Positions 1 to 11,839 of a stretch of DNA of 64,000 nucleotides are shown here, piece by piece. Positions within the stretch are counted from its first letter, which is position 1. Each line of letters opens with the position of its first letter. The DNA comes from Argentina anserina. Its lineage: Eukaryota > Streptophyta > Magnoliopsida > Rosales > Rosaceae. Made by a program: the position numbers and the translations under genes. The notes beneath the pieces are model-generated. The model was not told where the DNA came from. It saw only the letters and a list, made by a program, of their open reading frames with translations, and made no database searches. Location of the stretch: positions 14,942,001 through 15,006,000 of the forward strand of contig NC_065876.1 in assembly GCF_933775445.1 (NCBI RefSeq). The letters are read 5' to 3'.

Positions 1-420
1 TATCATGATATATTTTCGAGAAAGGAATGATGTCAGGAGTCAAACTCGTCGCTTCGACAGAATGTGTGTTTTTTCGGGTTTCTAAGTTCGTTTAAGACCA
101 CAAAACAACAGTTTTATATATATTCAGAATTTATGTTTTTTAGTTTGTTTTGAATTTGTTTGGTTTTATTCCTTGGGCTTTTAGGGTTAGTTGTTAGTTA
201 TCCTAGGGTTTGTTTTACCAGTCTTCAAGCATCCTTAAACGGATGTATGTAGACGATCTATCTTATTATTATTCAATAAAATAAGAGTTTTTTTCTTATT
301 TTCTGGTGGACTCCAGAATTTATTTTTAGAGTTCTTCACTTGAGATCACTTTGTTACCTTTCGGGTTTATTGCTCCATACTTCTACTGCGTCACATTACT
401 AACATTTTATTTTCAGTGTG
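1..420 (+). repeat. possible LTR end fragment
   Basis: The stretch has no usable reading frame. A poly(A)-signal-like AATAAAATAAG near 277 is followed by T-rich sequence, which resembles the R-U5 end of a plant LTR retrotransposon. No partner LTR, primer-binding site or target duplication lies in the window, so the call rests on general appearance only. It could equally be the 3' end of a gene lying to the left. Confidence 0.25.
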
Positions 421-1440
421 AACCTTATAAGATCGATCTGCCAAGAGAATCCCTACCGGATCTGATTAGCATAGCAATTTGCTAATTTTGTCGTAATATC
501 CGTAGCTAAGTTCAAGTTTTCTTGTGCTATTATTATTGTCTCGGAAACAAAAGAACTCATACGTACTGTCGTGAGGTACCGTATGTATGTACATATATAT
601 CTAAAATACATAGAGTATACAATTACCTGCGCTTCTGAAATACAAGCCACAAGTAAGACTACGAGCTTGAGAGACTTGTAGCCAAAATTACTTGATTCAT
701 ATAAGATTATTCATAGTTCGTTCTATCAATTGATTCGAGGAACAGACGAGTGACACGACCTCAAGCCATTAAGTCGAGAATAAGTTATGGCTAAAATATA
801 CTTGAGGACCAAATCTAGGTGACTAGATTGCACCCCAAGAAATATGTATACAAGTTTGAAGCGTATAACAACTTCAAATAGTAAAATTGTGCCCGATTCA
901 TATTACGAGAAAGACAATATATACTAGTTATTAGGTATTCTCTAATTTGTTTTATGAGCTATTGGAGTACCATGCTTAAATAAAGTGTTGAAAATAAATT
1001 TTCTTAGGCCACTACATCTGCATGAGAATTGTATTAGCGATAATGTTACGACTAAAGTTGCTATTTTACTTAAAATGAGCTACTAGCTAAGATAAGATAA
1101 AACTTTCTGTTCCACCTACAAATTAAAGACTTTCCACAAATTTGTTAGGCCTTTAGGAACAGCCTCTCTTTCTCAATCCTTTGAGTGCAGCCTCTTTCTT
1201 TAGATTTGGTTGATGATGACTTCTCTATGATTCTCGACTACTTTGAAATATTGATGAACCTTAAGAGTCAATAACAAAACTTATCATTGAGTTCGAGCAA
1301 TTTTCCCCCAACTTCTCAATATACACTCAAATGTATCACATATCTATCAGACTATATAACATTATCGAAAGAAAAAAACTATATAATGATGTAAAAGATT
1401 TGATATCAGGTGATTCAGACCCGTTCCCATGACCAGAACT
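421..1440. other. intergenic, nothing recognised
   Basis: AT-rich sequence with only short chance open frames. I see no protein similarity, hairpin or repeat structure. It may contain distal promoter sequence for the microRNA unit that starts near 1.72 kb. Confidence 0.5.
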
Positions 1441-1695
1441 CGCCAATTATTGTTGTAATCGTGTGTATTTTTCTCTCTGTGTCGCCAGATCAGGACACGT
1501 ACGTATTTGGCATCGGATACCCACCCAACACGATAAACATTTGCAGAGTGTCCGACTCATACTCCACCACCTCCCCTTAATTTTTTGTAACGAATCTCCA
1601 CTAGGGTGGGGGCAACTCTTATCTTTTCCCAAAGACGAAGAAGCAACCAACTTTCTCCCTCCCAATTAGGGTTTAGGCAACCCCCTCTGTCCCCC

Positions 1696-1702
1696 TATAT
1701 AA
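1696..1702 (+). promoter_or_regulatory. TATA box of MIR482-type unit A
   Basis: TATATAA sits in a C-rich context about 100 bases upstream of the hairpin, which places transcription start near 1725-1735. The upstream 200 bases are pyrimidine-rich and carry an ACACGTAC (ACGT-core) motif near 1497. This is a normal Pol II promoter layout for a plant MIR gene. The start site is inferred, not seen. Confidence 0.65.
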
Positions 1703-1789
1703 GCCCCAACTCTTGGCTCTCAAGCGCAGCAATTGACAATAGTGCTGGTTTTGAAGTTGGATGGGAGGGCAAGGTAGACTTGCGAGGAA

Positions 1790-1886
1790 GTTGTAGTTGG
1801 GATGGGAGGCTGGGGAAGAAATTGTTATGGAAAAACTACTCTCTTTCCTAATTTCTTTCCTATTCCTCCCATCCCTCCTCAATTTC
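1790..1886 (+). ncRNA. MIR482: MIR482/2118-type microRNA hairpin, locus A
   Basis: The two arms form a long hairpin. The 5' arm at 1799-1820 begins GGGATGGGAGG and pairs perfectly over 11 bases with CCTCCCATCCC at 1865-1875. Beyond a two-base mismatch, GGGGAAGAAATT (1812-1823) pairs with AATTTCTTTCC (1850-1860) with one bulge. The predicted mature strand is the 3' arm, 1854-1875: 22 nt, starting TCTTTCCTATTCC and ending CCCATCCC, which fits the miR482-3p pattern. In this superfamily 22-nt 3p products guide cleavage of NLR mRNAs at the P-loop region and trigger phased secondary siRNAs. A TATA box lies about 100 bases upstream. The family call rests on the remembered miR482 pattern plus the visible fold. 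Expression is not shown. Confidence 0.8.
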
Positions 1887-2220
1887 CCAAGGTTTCTCCC
1901 TTCCCTATTTCTGTCCTTTTGCTTTCTTTTCTTCTCATGGGTCATGGTAAGATTTTTGCTCTGGGAGTCAAGTTCTTAACTTTGCTTGTTTGGTTGTTTC
2001 CTTGAAGTAGATCTACTATGTTTGTTCTTCATGATTCATGTTTATGTGCTTGTTTTTCCATTTGCTGATTGTTTGTTTCTGTTTTATGAGTACCTTTTTC
2101 TCAGAAATCAGAAAAGATGTCTGATTGGTCGGATCCATAGTTTTTTGTCAACATATATTTACAGTTCCAGAAGATATCAAATTTATGAACAAATATAGAT
2201 GGCTGATTTGGTTTATTAGA
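1887..2220 (+). ncRNA. probable downstream part of pri-miRNA A
   Basis: No coding potential. A good donor (G|GTAAG near 1946) and an acceptor-like TTTTTCTCAG near 2104 would make a short intron in the primary transcript. This matches the common spliced structure of plant MIR transcripts, but both sites are inferred from sequence alone. Confidence 0.35.
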
Positions 2221-4600
2221 CAAAACAAAATGATGCAAGCTTGCAATGTGTGAGGTTCTCTTCATATTTTCTATCCAGAAAATGAGTTCAATTCCTTGTC
2301 TAGAACTTTCAGTCGTTAATATTCTGGAACATGTCTAGAACTTTGTTTCCGATCAAAGCCTTATAATGGATCCTTGTACTGTTACAATCTTACCTACCTA
2401 AAGCCTCAGATCTACCGAACTGTGATGTGTGAATCGTAAATAATTTAACCGAAATAAAAATATTCATTTAGTAAAATGTGACTTTCAACACACAGTAACT
2501 AAATATTTGTATAATTTTTTCATTATTTAACCGTCATATAATAATAACAATCATATAGAGAGTTGATGAGAGAGCACATTAGGCCGGAATTTCTAGTTAC
2601 TGATCGCCGGAATAAATTATTAATTTTATTAATTTGTAATAAATTTAGTTCACTGGTGGTAGGAATTAGAAATTTGATCACGGGATAGCTGGAATTATAA
2701 ATCCGGGTACCCACTAACAATAAATTACCAACTTCCTGTACCCCATAATAATAAATTATTGACCATTAATAATTATGTTATTGACCCATAATAATCTTGA
2801 CCCGAGTAATTATGTTACTGAACCCAGTAATTATATTACTACACCTGATAAAATTTGATTAACTGGTATAACCTCACACTTAAATCAAATAAAAACAGGT
2901 AAATGCCAAAAGGATAGGACCACAACAGAGTGAGCCAGCATTATTGGCCTCTAGTAATTTTTTTACTACGGTGTAATGAGAGGAAGCAGCGCCTTCGTTC
3001 ACAACCAATGTCGTCAGTGAAGAAAGCAGAACTAAACCGAGAGACAAAGCAACCAAAGCCTGGATTGGATTGGGTTCAATTATTGGTTTCCGCCTAAACC
3101 TTTCTAACTATGGTGCCATAAACAAAACTACGGCACTGATGTCTCTTGCCTCCGCCTTATTTTTCTTCTGAAACTCCCTAGATTTGAGACAACGCCTTCA
3201 ACAAAGACAACGACCTCGAAAATTAAAAAACAAATTCAAAATCTAGTAGTACACAAATTTCTTTTTATTTGTAATAAATTAAAAATAACAAATCAAAGTT
3301 ATTATTGAATTTAAAGTTTTTAATTAATTATTCTAAAATGAAATTTTTTAGCTCTTTCGACCTACTATTTATATTTTGAATATTATTTTTATATAAAAAT
3401 TATACTTTATATATACTATAAAAATTAATAAATTAAGTTTAATTAGTAAACGAGCTAAATATTTCCAGAGTCGAACAAGCCGAATACTTGTTGTTTAAGC
3501 TCGGCTCATTTTTAAGGTCGAGCTTAATATTGAGTTGTGATTATGATGAAGACTTCATCTAAGTTGGCGTCGGGGTTTAAAGAGAGATTTCAGAGATCTG
3601 AAGTTACGAAATAGAAAGGAGACAGTTGAAAAGAGAAATGAGATATTAATAATATAAGTTTGAGTTGACGTCGGAGTTTAGAGAGAGAGAGATTCAGAGA
3701 TATGAAGTTACGAACTAGAATGAAGACTGTTGAAAAGAGAAATGCGATGATAATAATATAATTGTCCGGACAAACATTGAATGTGCATACAAAATTGAAT
3801 TGGGCAAGTTTTAGGGCTTTTCTGTTCAAATGGTCATTTCCCCTTAACTGAATGGCTAACGTCGGAATTTAGGAATCGAGACCGGCACTGGTCAGGGAGT
3901 AACGTGAATATGAGTTTAGCCGAAAATTCTTATATACACGACAGTGGAGTTACACGGCATGTTTTTAAAGACAGGTGTCCACATCAAGGCCTTCAATATG
4001 AGGCTTTCAAAAGATCTAGTGTGAGCCGCTCATATTCTTTTCTGGCTGGGAAAATGAAAGTATGAAACGAAAATGCAGTAAAGGTAGATGGTGAAATCTT
4101 CAACTCAATCTGCATTCCCCAACTACCAAACTTTTCCTCCCGACGAGTCTTTATTAGTGAGAACCGAGAGATGATGGTAATGAAGAGAAGGAGGGAATGA
4201 CGACAATCAAAGCAAAAGAAGCTATCGGGTTAAAAAATGTTCATATGTTTGTGGCTTGGTGGTTTTCATTTCAACGTGGCTTTGATTCTCCATTGTTTAC
4301 TTCCTCCCTATTATATCCAAGGCCATATAGTTAGTACCACATGTTTTCCAATTGCTCCATTTTTGCTGTGAAATGTGAGTTGATTTGCATTATTTGGGTT
4401 TTAATTGGTTTTTTGTTCTGCTGCAAAATCTTGTATTTAATAGCAATCGGATTGCTTATGTTGTTTACGATAGTCTCAATTGATTTGGCTCTTATTATGG
4501 GAAGAAGAATGGGCATGTAGGGGGTAGTACCCTGTTCTGTCTGGAAATCTAGAATTCAAGTTAGTCATTAGGCGTAGTTAACGTCTTTGATTAACGACAT
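2221..4600. other. intergenic AT-rich DNA with short degenerate repeats
   Basis: Short repeats of TAATTATGTTA/TTGACCC type lie at 2745-2850. No protein similarity was seen in any frame. The only clear structure is the tandem duplication near 3.55-3.77 kb, listed separately. Confidence 0.5.
3555..3766. repeat. imperfect tandem duplication, unit about 105 bp
   Basis: Two adjacent copies begin with GTTGGCGTCGG and GTTGACGTCGG and run through a shared GAAGTTACGAA segment to a shared GAAAAGAGAAATG...ATAATATA end. They differ at roughly one base in eight by eye, so the duplication is not recent. Confidence 0.7.
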
Positions 4601-5970
4601 AGTGTATGTTCACGGCACATGGCCGTGTATGTTCACGGTCGTGTACAAAAGATATTCCGGAGTTTAGCTCGGTTTCAATTTCTGGAAGCTAGATATAGAG
4701 TTGAAGATATAACTGAACAAAGAATAAAAGATCCATTATTGTTCCATTTCAAGAACCCAATTCTGGTGAATCCAAACGAATGCAAGCATATTCTAACGTG
4801 GTACATTGGCTTGTTCACCTTGTTAGTTGAGCAAATCCCAAGTTCCAAACAACCCATCATTGTATGCATTTTTTTAAAGGACGAATCATAAGACCATATT
4901 GAGTAAAAGTAAAATCAATACAAGAACCTTTCAATTGGTTCCAGACTTCCAGTTATTGTGCTGTGATACAAATGTCGACGTGAACTCCAAGGGCTAAGGT
5001 TTGTCTTCCTTCTCATTTCCAAAAAAAAAAAGGTTTGTCTTCCTTCTAATAACCCTCGAGGGGTCTCTATCATTCATTACACATATAAGGAGGAAGAAAG
5101 AAATGGAAACTTGACGAGGCATTGACACACATATAATGGGGTACGTTTTCCTTTATATTTTTGTCCCCAATTATTGAAGTTGGTGGAAATATCTTTCTCT
5201 TATGAGTTCAGCCCCAGGGCAGCTGATACATATTCCCCTGTGCAAGTCTGAAGTCGACTAGTGAAATAAGAATACATAATGCATGATATTTGTGGTCCTT
5301 CCAACTTTCATGAGATTCTTTGATCAAACTTTTCCTTCTGTAGATAGATGCCCACTATGAAAGATTAGAAAGAAGATACATAAATACTCGAATTGGAAAA
5401 TTGAATTTCCACCTGTTCGAAAAAAAACTTATTTTTGTTTATTGTGAAAAAAAATTATTATAAAATTAAAAAAAATACTAATTATTTATCTTTCACGCAT
5501 ATAAATTATTTTCAATCAGAATAAAATACACCCATACGTTAATTATAATTACGATATAAATTGGGTTTCATTGCAAGGATGTTATTGCAAATATTAGAGA
5601 TAGTGGACAAATATATGGAGGGACTAAGGGAGAAGTTATCTGCAAATGAAATAATCCTTATTGTTTTTTCTATTTTAATTTTTATTTTTACATTCTTGTC
5701 CCTTAATTATATAATCACATTTAAAAATAACATAAAAGACCATATTGAGTAAAAGTAAAATCAATACATGAATAAATTCCAATCATTTTACTAAATTTGG
5801 TTCAAATTTATTTTTTAGGGAAGGGGCATAGTTTCATTGTTTGAAATCATACGGTCACCAAGATCAAACAAGAGACTTGACAAGTCGAGTGAAGAAAATT
5901 AAAATGCACGCTACAGCTAAACACTCTAACAACATGAGCAAAAAAAGTTATATATTCCACACAATCTAAG
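4601..5970. other. intergenic DNA with a 32-bp repeat pair
   Basis: A 32-bp sequence starting AAGACCATATTGAG occurs identically at 4890-4921 and 5736-5767 in direct orientation, about 846 bases apart. An open frame at 4619-4891 (90 codons) matches nothing I recognise and starts in unstructured sequence, so I do not call it a gene. Confidence 0.5.
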
Positions 5971-5974
5971 AATT

Positions 5975-6125
5975 GAAGTAAGGACTAAAATTTCGGCGAT
6001 AACAGAAATATCGAGGATCCGAAAATTAGAAATTTCGATGGAAATTTTGGAGAGATTTTGATTTAAAAAAATAATTAAGTAAGTTGATGGAAATTTATAT
6101 AAAAACATGGAAATTTTGAAATGAA
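5975..6125 (+). repeat. outer inverted repeat, left copy
   Basis: This copy contains AAGGACTAAAAT and TTTCGATGGAAATTTT. Both motifs recur in reverse orientation at 21515-21690, just outside the right end of the hAT element. The pair may be the ends of an older element that the hAT entered, or two independent copies of one dispersed family. Confidence 0.4.
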
Positions 6126-6341
6126 ATTTTTGAGAATTGTTTATTTGATCAATTATCTACTATATGTCATAAGAAATTATTATACAACTATTAGTTTATA
6201 GTGAGTTATAGTAATTTGAGGTGAAATAATTGTCGAGCATTATTAAAAATCTACTTAGAAAAAAAAAAAATATATATATATATATCCAAATGGAGGCTAG
6301 ATCATCACGTCTTATTTACATATGATACATTAAATATGAAA

Positions 6342-6660
6342 TTACATGAGAGGTTTAGAACCACATAAATGATTTATGATGTACAAAATTTTCACTATTT
6401 TCATCATGTTCTTAAGTAAAACTCTGAGTATATTGTGAAGAATAGTCATTAAATGATATTTTCCCTTTATAATTTTACATATATTGACTTGTATGTCAAC
6501 CATATGGGTCGTAGGTGATTGACTGTGGGTTGTGGTACTTGTAATTCCCATTCGGATCAAACATTCCTCAACTTTGACCATAACCATAGCTTTTTGAAGA
6601 TTATGTATCAGATTGTGTCCATATATTTTCACTTGATTGCATCTCATTAGAGAATAAATA
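6342..6660 (-). pseudogene. possible C-terminal remnant of another DUF659-type transposase
   Basis: One minus-strand frame reads as a Tyr/Asn/Gln/Ser-rich tail (for example YGYGQS, then DPNGNYKYHNP) broken by several stops. Tails of this composition occur after the dimerisation domain in DUF659-type hAT proteins. Composition is the only evidence, so this is a weak call. Confidence 0.2.
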
Positions 6661-7131
6661 TGGTGGATAAGGCATGTTGAATTTCCCTCATAAGAGTAAG
6701 GTCTATTATTGGTTCCTTATATACCAAAAGGGTTCGATTCCCCTAAAAAACTAGTTCGGTTTTATTTCAATTTTAGGTGAATGTTGAGACATGAAATACA
6801 ATATATAATAAAAATAATCATATATAAAAATAAGTTTGTATAGTAGAGTTGACTATAACTTTGTGCTCAAGGTTCGAAAAAGCGCTAGACAGTATGCAGG
6901 CGAACAACCACCTTCTAATGCCTAGACGGCTAGGCGCATAGACAGTTTCGAATTATTAAATATTTTTCTATTTTTATACATGTATTTAAATTATTTTTAT
7001 GATTAAAAATATATAATAATACTCAATAGTAATTTTGAAAATAGTCTAAATTCACAATAACTTAAATGGAAAATCCATACAAATATTAGAACAAAATACA
7101 AATTATAAAAAATGCATACCTAAATCTCAAG

Positions 7132-9689
7132 TTATTCATCTCCAAATCTTTCCCTAACTTCTTCGGTATCAAACTAAAACTCAATGTCTATATCTCCTTC
7201 CTCATCTTTTGTGTCCTCATCCGAAATAAAATCTTCATCATGAAATTCTCTTATTTCCACACTCCTAGTCTTAGGCCGGGTAGGCGCATTATCCACTCCC
7301 AAAGTCTCTCCCTCCACAGTAGTAATAACCGACTATTTTTCTTCTTCATCATCACCACCATCAACAATCCACCCTTGAAGCTTACTAGCTTCCTCACCCA
7401 GTAATACATCTACTCCCAACTCTTGTATTCTTCTCTTTTTGTTGATTATCTTAGCATTAAATTAAACATAGACTAAATTGTTCAATCTTGAAGCATCTAA
7501 TCTATTTCTCTTTTTTTTTTGTGGATCTACTTTAAGATAAAAAAAAAACATAACATCAACACAAGAATAGGCAACTTAATAATTTTTTTTTTACTATAAG
7601 TATATGCTTAATTTGTCTCCACACTCAACATTTTAATGAACAAACTTACCCCCTCAAAAGTACTCAAATTTATCTCGTATCCAGAGGAACTTGTAGTTAA
7701 AGAAAGTATTATTCTTGTCATTCTTTGTAAATAGGGAGTACTATTTCCATAGTTACACCACCATCCAACTACATATGATTATGAACAATTAAAATTAATA
7801 ACAATTAAATGTTAATAAACAAAAACAAAACCATAGAAATAAATTAATAATTATGCATATAATATTTTCAACAAGATAAGAATTTCTTACCCGGATCATA
7901 CTTGTGATCATTTTTATCACATCCCATTTTAGCTAGTGTTCTTCCAAACCCACATTTTTTGGCCTTATACACCAACACTTGTTCATTGGCCACAACACTT
8001 TGAGCAACTTCATTACCGAGATAGAAGGTCTCCACACAATGAAAGAAACCTTCCATGACAACCGGATCAAATTGAATCTCTTGATTCTTAAAATAATAAT
8101 AAGGGTTTAGAAAATAACCCGCCAAATGCAACGGTTGATCAAGCCGACCACGAGCTTTGTCATCAATGATATCGATAATTGGACGATAATTAGCCTCCAC
8201 ATGTTTATATGCCTCTTTAATTTCTTCCTTTGCTTTGAGCAATTCTCCATATAAAAATCTCATCGATGACCTCCTATCTTCATCCACAAGGCGTAGCACC
8301 TTAAACAAAGAACCAAACACTTTTAAACAAAGTGTTACACCATTCCAAAAGAAGGCACTTAATATGGTACTATATGTCAACTTTCCCTTAGGACTTTTAA
8401 AATGCTTCATATTTGTCCACTCATCACAAGCAACCATGCACCTCAACTCACTCTTCTTCTCCATCAAGCTTTGCAAAGTTAGAAAAGAAGTTGCAAATCT
8501 AGTAACTCCCGCCCTTACTATGTCACACTTCTTAGTATGTTTCCTCATTAAATTCAAGGTCTTGTGATATGCATAAACAAAGATAGTGAATGATTTTGCC
8601 TTTTCAATCACAATTTTGAATCTTGGAAGGTTACCTATTCCTTGAAGCATAAGATTAACAGTATGTGTGGCACAAGAAGTCCAAAATATATGTTTCCTCT
8701 TTTTCTTCAACAAAGTCGCCGCCGCCATATTGTTGGTAGCATTATCCGTCAGAACTTGAACTACATTTTGTGGACCAACATCTTCAATGCACTTATCAAC
8801 ATACTCAAATATATATGCCCCGGTGTGTGAAGAAGCCGAATCCTCCCTTGAAGAAAGAAAAGTAGTTTCATTCTTGCAATTCACACGTAAGTTCATAATA
8901 CTTCTTCTTTTCCAATCGCTCCAAGCATCGGTCATGATTGAGCAACCATTTCTTGCCCACTCTTCTTCTTGCTTCTTGAGTGAGGTTTTTGTCCTCTCAA
9001 CTTCTTCTTTCAACAATGGTTCTCTTAGTTGATATTGAGTAGGAGGTCTATAACCCGGATCAAATTGTCCAACCGCTTCCACAAATCTCTTGAAACTATC
9101 ATTATCAATGACATTAAAATGAATGCCGGCTTCATACACCCACCTAGCCAAATATTGGTGCACACTATGCTTTCTTTCCTTACAAATGACATCATTGATG
9201 TTTTGTTGACGTGTTCTCTTACTTCCATCAATTGAAGAATCAGGAGTAATCGAAGATGCATATCTATCTATAGGGCCAAGAAAGTGTGGTCTTTTCCTTG
9301 TCCCTTGGACCTCAAACTCTTCTTCCAAATCAATTGGAGCTTGTGATTGTGAAAGATCTACTTCTTCCCTCACTTCCTTCTCACACACTTTCTTATCTTT
9401 GTTTCATTTTTGCTTCTTCTATGAATTTTGTAACTCTAGATTTGTCGGCATCTGTAGCATTCTTGCATCCTGCCACTTGCCCCTTTATGTTGGAAATGTG
9501 TAGCTTGATTCTATATACTCCACTACTCATTAGCTTCCCACAAAGCTTACACTTCACTTTATCTTTGTCATTTGGATTCACCAACACAACATATTCCCAT
9601 CCAATGTCGTCCGAGTTACGCTTTAATAAATCAGTTGTCTGACTTGCATCTATAGGTTGTGTAGCATTAGACCCTCCGGAAGACGCCAT
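7132..9689 (-). pseudogene. hAT transposase (BED zinc finger, DUF659, dimerisation domain), inactivated
   Basis: The start codon is at 9689. The first part (9689-9393) is a BED zinc finger with CKLCGKLM and a later HISNIKG. A frameshift near 9393 separates it from the DUF659/catalytic part (9388-7891), which carries TDAWSDW and LTDNATNN. Exon 1 ends at a clean donor (CCGG|GTAAGAAA). Exon 2 (7768-7650) encodes the WW...YG...P.LQ and SSSGYE...STFEG parts of the hAT C-terminal dimerisation region and ends at another GTAAG donor. Exon 3 (7526-7132) encodes the typical acidic tail, but has a frameshift in its A-run and three in-frame stops. At least five disabling changes show long-term loss of function. 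The splice structure is inferred from consensus sites and domain continuity. Confidence 0.85.
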
Positions 9690-9879
9690 CAAATATCTCC
9701 TATCATTCAATATCATATGATTCATATAATTTATTCATTCATTCAGTCCTAATCATATCATATCATATTATTCATATCTTCATTCATTCATTCATTCATT
9801 CATTCATTCATTCCTTCAGTCTTACTATCCTAATCATTTCAAGATATTGAGGGTGTTTAATTTGCAGTATTCATGTTTA

Positions 9880-10616
9880 AATGTCTAACAGCTGGAAGTG
9901 GCGATCGGCCGGCCAAAATCCGACCACCACCAATGGCTACCAAATTTCACCACCACAATCCAAATAACATTCCTAACAACTTTCTAGTTCACAACATCAA
10001 CCAATTTCAACTCTAAATCGTCCAATTTCAACAGTTCCGAAAACCCCCAAATTCAAAACCCTAGAAATTCAATTCGTCGATTCTATCACTTACCATTCGA
10101 ATTGGTTCAATTCCTTCGGTGAGATTGAAGCATGGAATGAGGCCTTTAAAACGCACCAAGCATCCCAGCCTATGGTGGCCGGAGGAGGGAGTTCCGACAA
10201 GAAGACGCGGTCGGCAGGCGGACCTTCTAGGCGGCACCGCTCGCTCACGGCGCCGAGACATGGCCGGTCACCAACCCAGAACGGAAGGGTTTCCTCCAAG
10301 CTTTCGAACGGTACCCGTGCGGCGGCCTGGAGTGGTCGGACGGCTTGAAGGCGATGGGTCGGGCTCGGCTCGGGGAAACGCTGCTCTCCCCCTTTTTTTT
10401 TTTCTTCTTCCTTTCTAAAAATGGAAACTTACCCCCCCCTAAATACAAAATCTCCACCGTGAATAGTAACTTTCCTAAAGGGGCGTTTCTCCGACGACAC
10501 ACTTTTACGAGAATATCCGAACCCCAAAATACTAAAATCAGATTTCGTTTACGAACGTACCTAAATTTGGATGATAATACTATTTAATGAAAATAAAAAG
10601 ATTGAGGTCGTATCAG
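9880..10616 (-). repeat. truncated chromovirus-type LTR, antisense
   Basis: Read on the minus strand, this aligns with the first third of the young LTR at 11.84 kb. Shared landmarks come in the same order: a TG start followed by a CG-rich leader, AAGGAATYGARCCAA, a TTTCTAGGGTTT stretch, and GGTTGTGGTGGTGAAATTTGG. It is clearly diverged and stops without a full LTR or partner. It is a relic from an older, related insertion inside the hAT. Open frames on its GC-rich part (10061-10502) are not genes. Confidence 0.65.
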
Positions 10617-11112
10617 TTAGAGGATTTTTTACTGTTAACTAGTGGGCAGTAGCTATTAGCCTATGAATGATTGTTTTGGCATTTCATGCTCTTGTGTTTG
10701 GTATTTCTGCTGTTCTGTTTATTTCCGGTGTTGTTTATCTCTGTGCCGCAGAAGTCACTCAGTTCCTGCTGGTTACATACTTGAAACGGTTGTTTTAAGA
10801 AAGTTTTGGTTCTTGCCATGGGAATAGATCTTGAACTGCCTTTGGGAGAACCTCACAAGAAAGATAACGGACCTAGTGGGAATAGTCATATGGTAGATGA
10901 CAGAGAGGAAGATATTTCTGGAGATCAAGTCATTGTAGGTGTAATAAACGTTCCTGTAAATGATAAGGAGATTGCTAGAAAAACTAGAAGTGTGTCAAAT
11001 TCGAAAAACAGGGTAGATGCCAGAGATGAAATTAACTTGAATGCTCCAAAAGATATAGAGCTTCATGACAGAATGGAATTTGAATCGAAGGAAGAAGCTT
11101 TCTCATTCTATA
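10617..11112 (+). pseudogene. captured FAR1/FHY3-like gene 5' fragment
   Basis: Translation from the ATG at 10818 begins MGIDLELPLGEPHKK and reaches MEFESKEEAFSFYK, the start of the FAR1 DNA-binding domain of FHY3/FAR1-family proteins (transposase-derived light-signalling transcription factors). Upstream is a pyrimidine-rich tract and acceptor (TGTGCCGCAG|AAG at 10751), as in a 5'-UTR intron. The fragment therefore includes UTR intron, UTR exon and first coding exon. The frame stops after FYKV at 11117-11119 where a GTATAAAG donor may lie, and the rest of the gene is absent. It lies inside the hAT boundaries, so capture by the transposon is the simplest reading. Family identity is from memory of FHY3-like N-termini. 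Confidence 0.65.
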
Positions 11113-11839
11113 AAGTATAAAGATTTACAGATGTACTATATATACTTGACACCAACGACACGACATACGTTTATCCTTCATATATTGACCCCTCTCCTGT
11201 ATAATTTCAAACTCGGGTCACTGACTCTAATTATACCAGTTAATTATACAACATGAAGATTGAAGAATACTAATTTGTGGATTCAAAAATAAAACAAAGA
11301 AAACTAATTTGTAATGAGAACTGGAGAACTTCTTAATTTATATTTCATTCCATAACTGACTGAAAATGGTATCAGGGTTCCATAACTGACAGAGAGCAAC
11401 CAAATGAGCAACACATCAGAAAAGAACAATTCTTTCTTGGTATTTAACGTTTGTTCTTACATGCAAAGCATGCAGATTGTTTCTTAATTTCTATGAGTTT
11501 GTCAACCCTATAATGCTTTATATATTACTAATTTACTATATAGTCTATATTAGATAGATCATGCTGGATTTTGTGGTTTTTTTTCAAATTTATCTGGTGT
11601 CTCGTTTCTTGGTTCAGTAGCTGGCTTCTTTCAAACTTAGCGACTGAGATTAGTGACATATATATGATATACGACAATACGAGTCACATTCTACACCTAA
11701 ACCAGCAGTTTAATACTATATCAAATTCGGTGGGTCTGATGGATAGAAAAATTAACTTGTACTAAGTGTCTAGATTCTCTAATTACAACATCAGATCAAA
11801 GAGGTGAGAAAAGAAGACACTCACAGTTAAAGCCGAAGA
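11113..11839. other. non-coding hAT interior
   Basis: AT-rich sequence between the FAR1-like fragment and the nested LTR element. It may include intron sequence of the captured gene. No protein similarity was seen. The last five bases, GAAGA (11835-11839), are the left target-site copy of the LTR element. Confidence 0.5.

Noticed and set aside
4619..4891. 90-codon plus-strand frame starting MAVYVHGRVQK
   Set aside because: No recognisable domain, no promoter or splice signals, and the opposite strand is open as well.
6728..6745. GGGTTCGATTCCCC, a tRNA T-arm/box B-like motif
   Set aside because: No acceptor stem, D-arm or anticodon arm fits around it. It could be an old SINE trace, but there is not enough to call.
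10061..10502. GC-rich overlapping open frames on both strands
   Set aside because: They lie on a truncated antisense LTR leader homologous to the leader at 12.2-12.5 kb. High GC explains the lack of stops.
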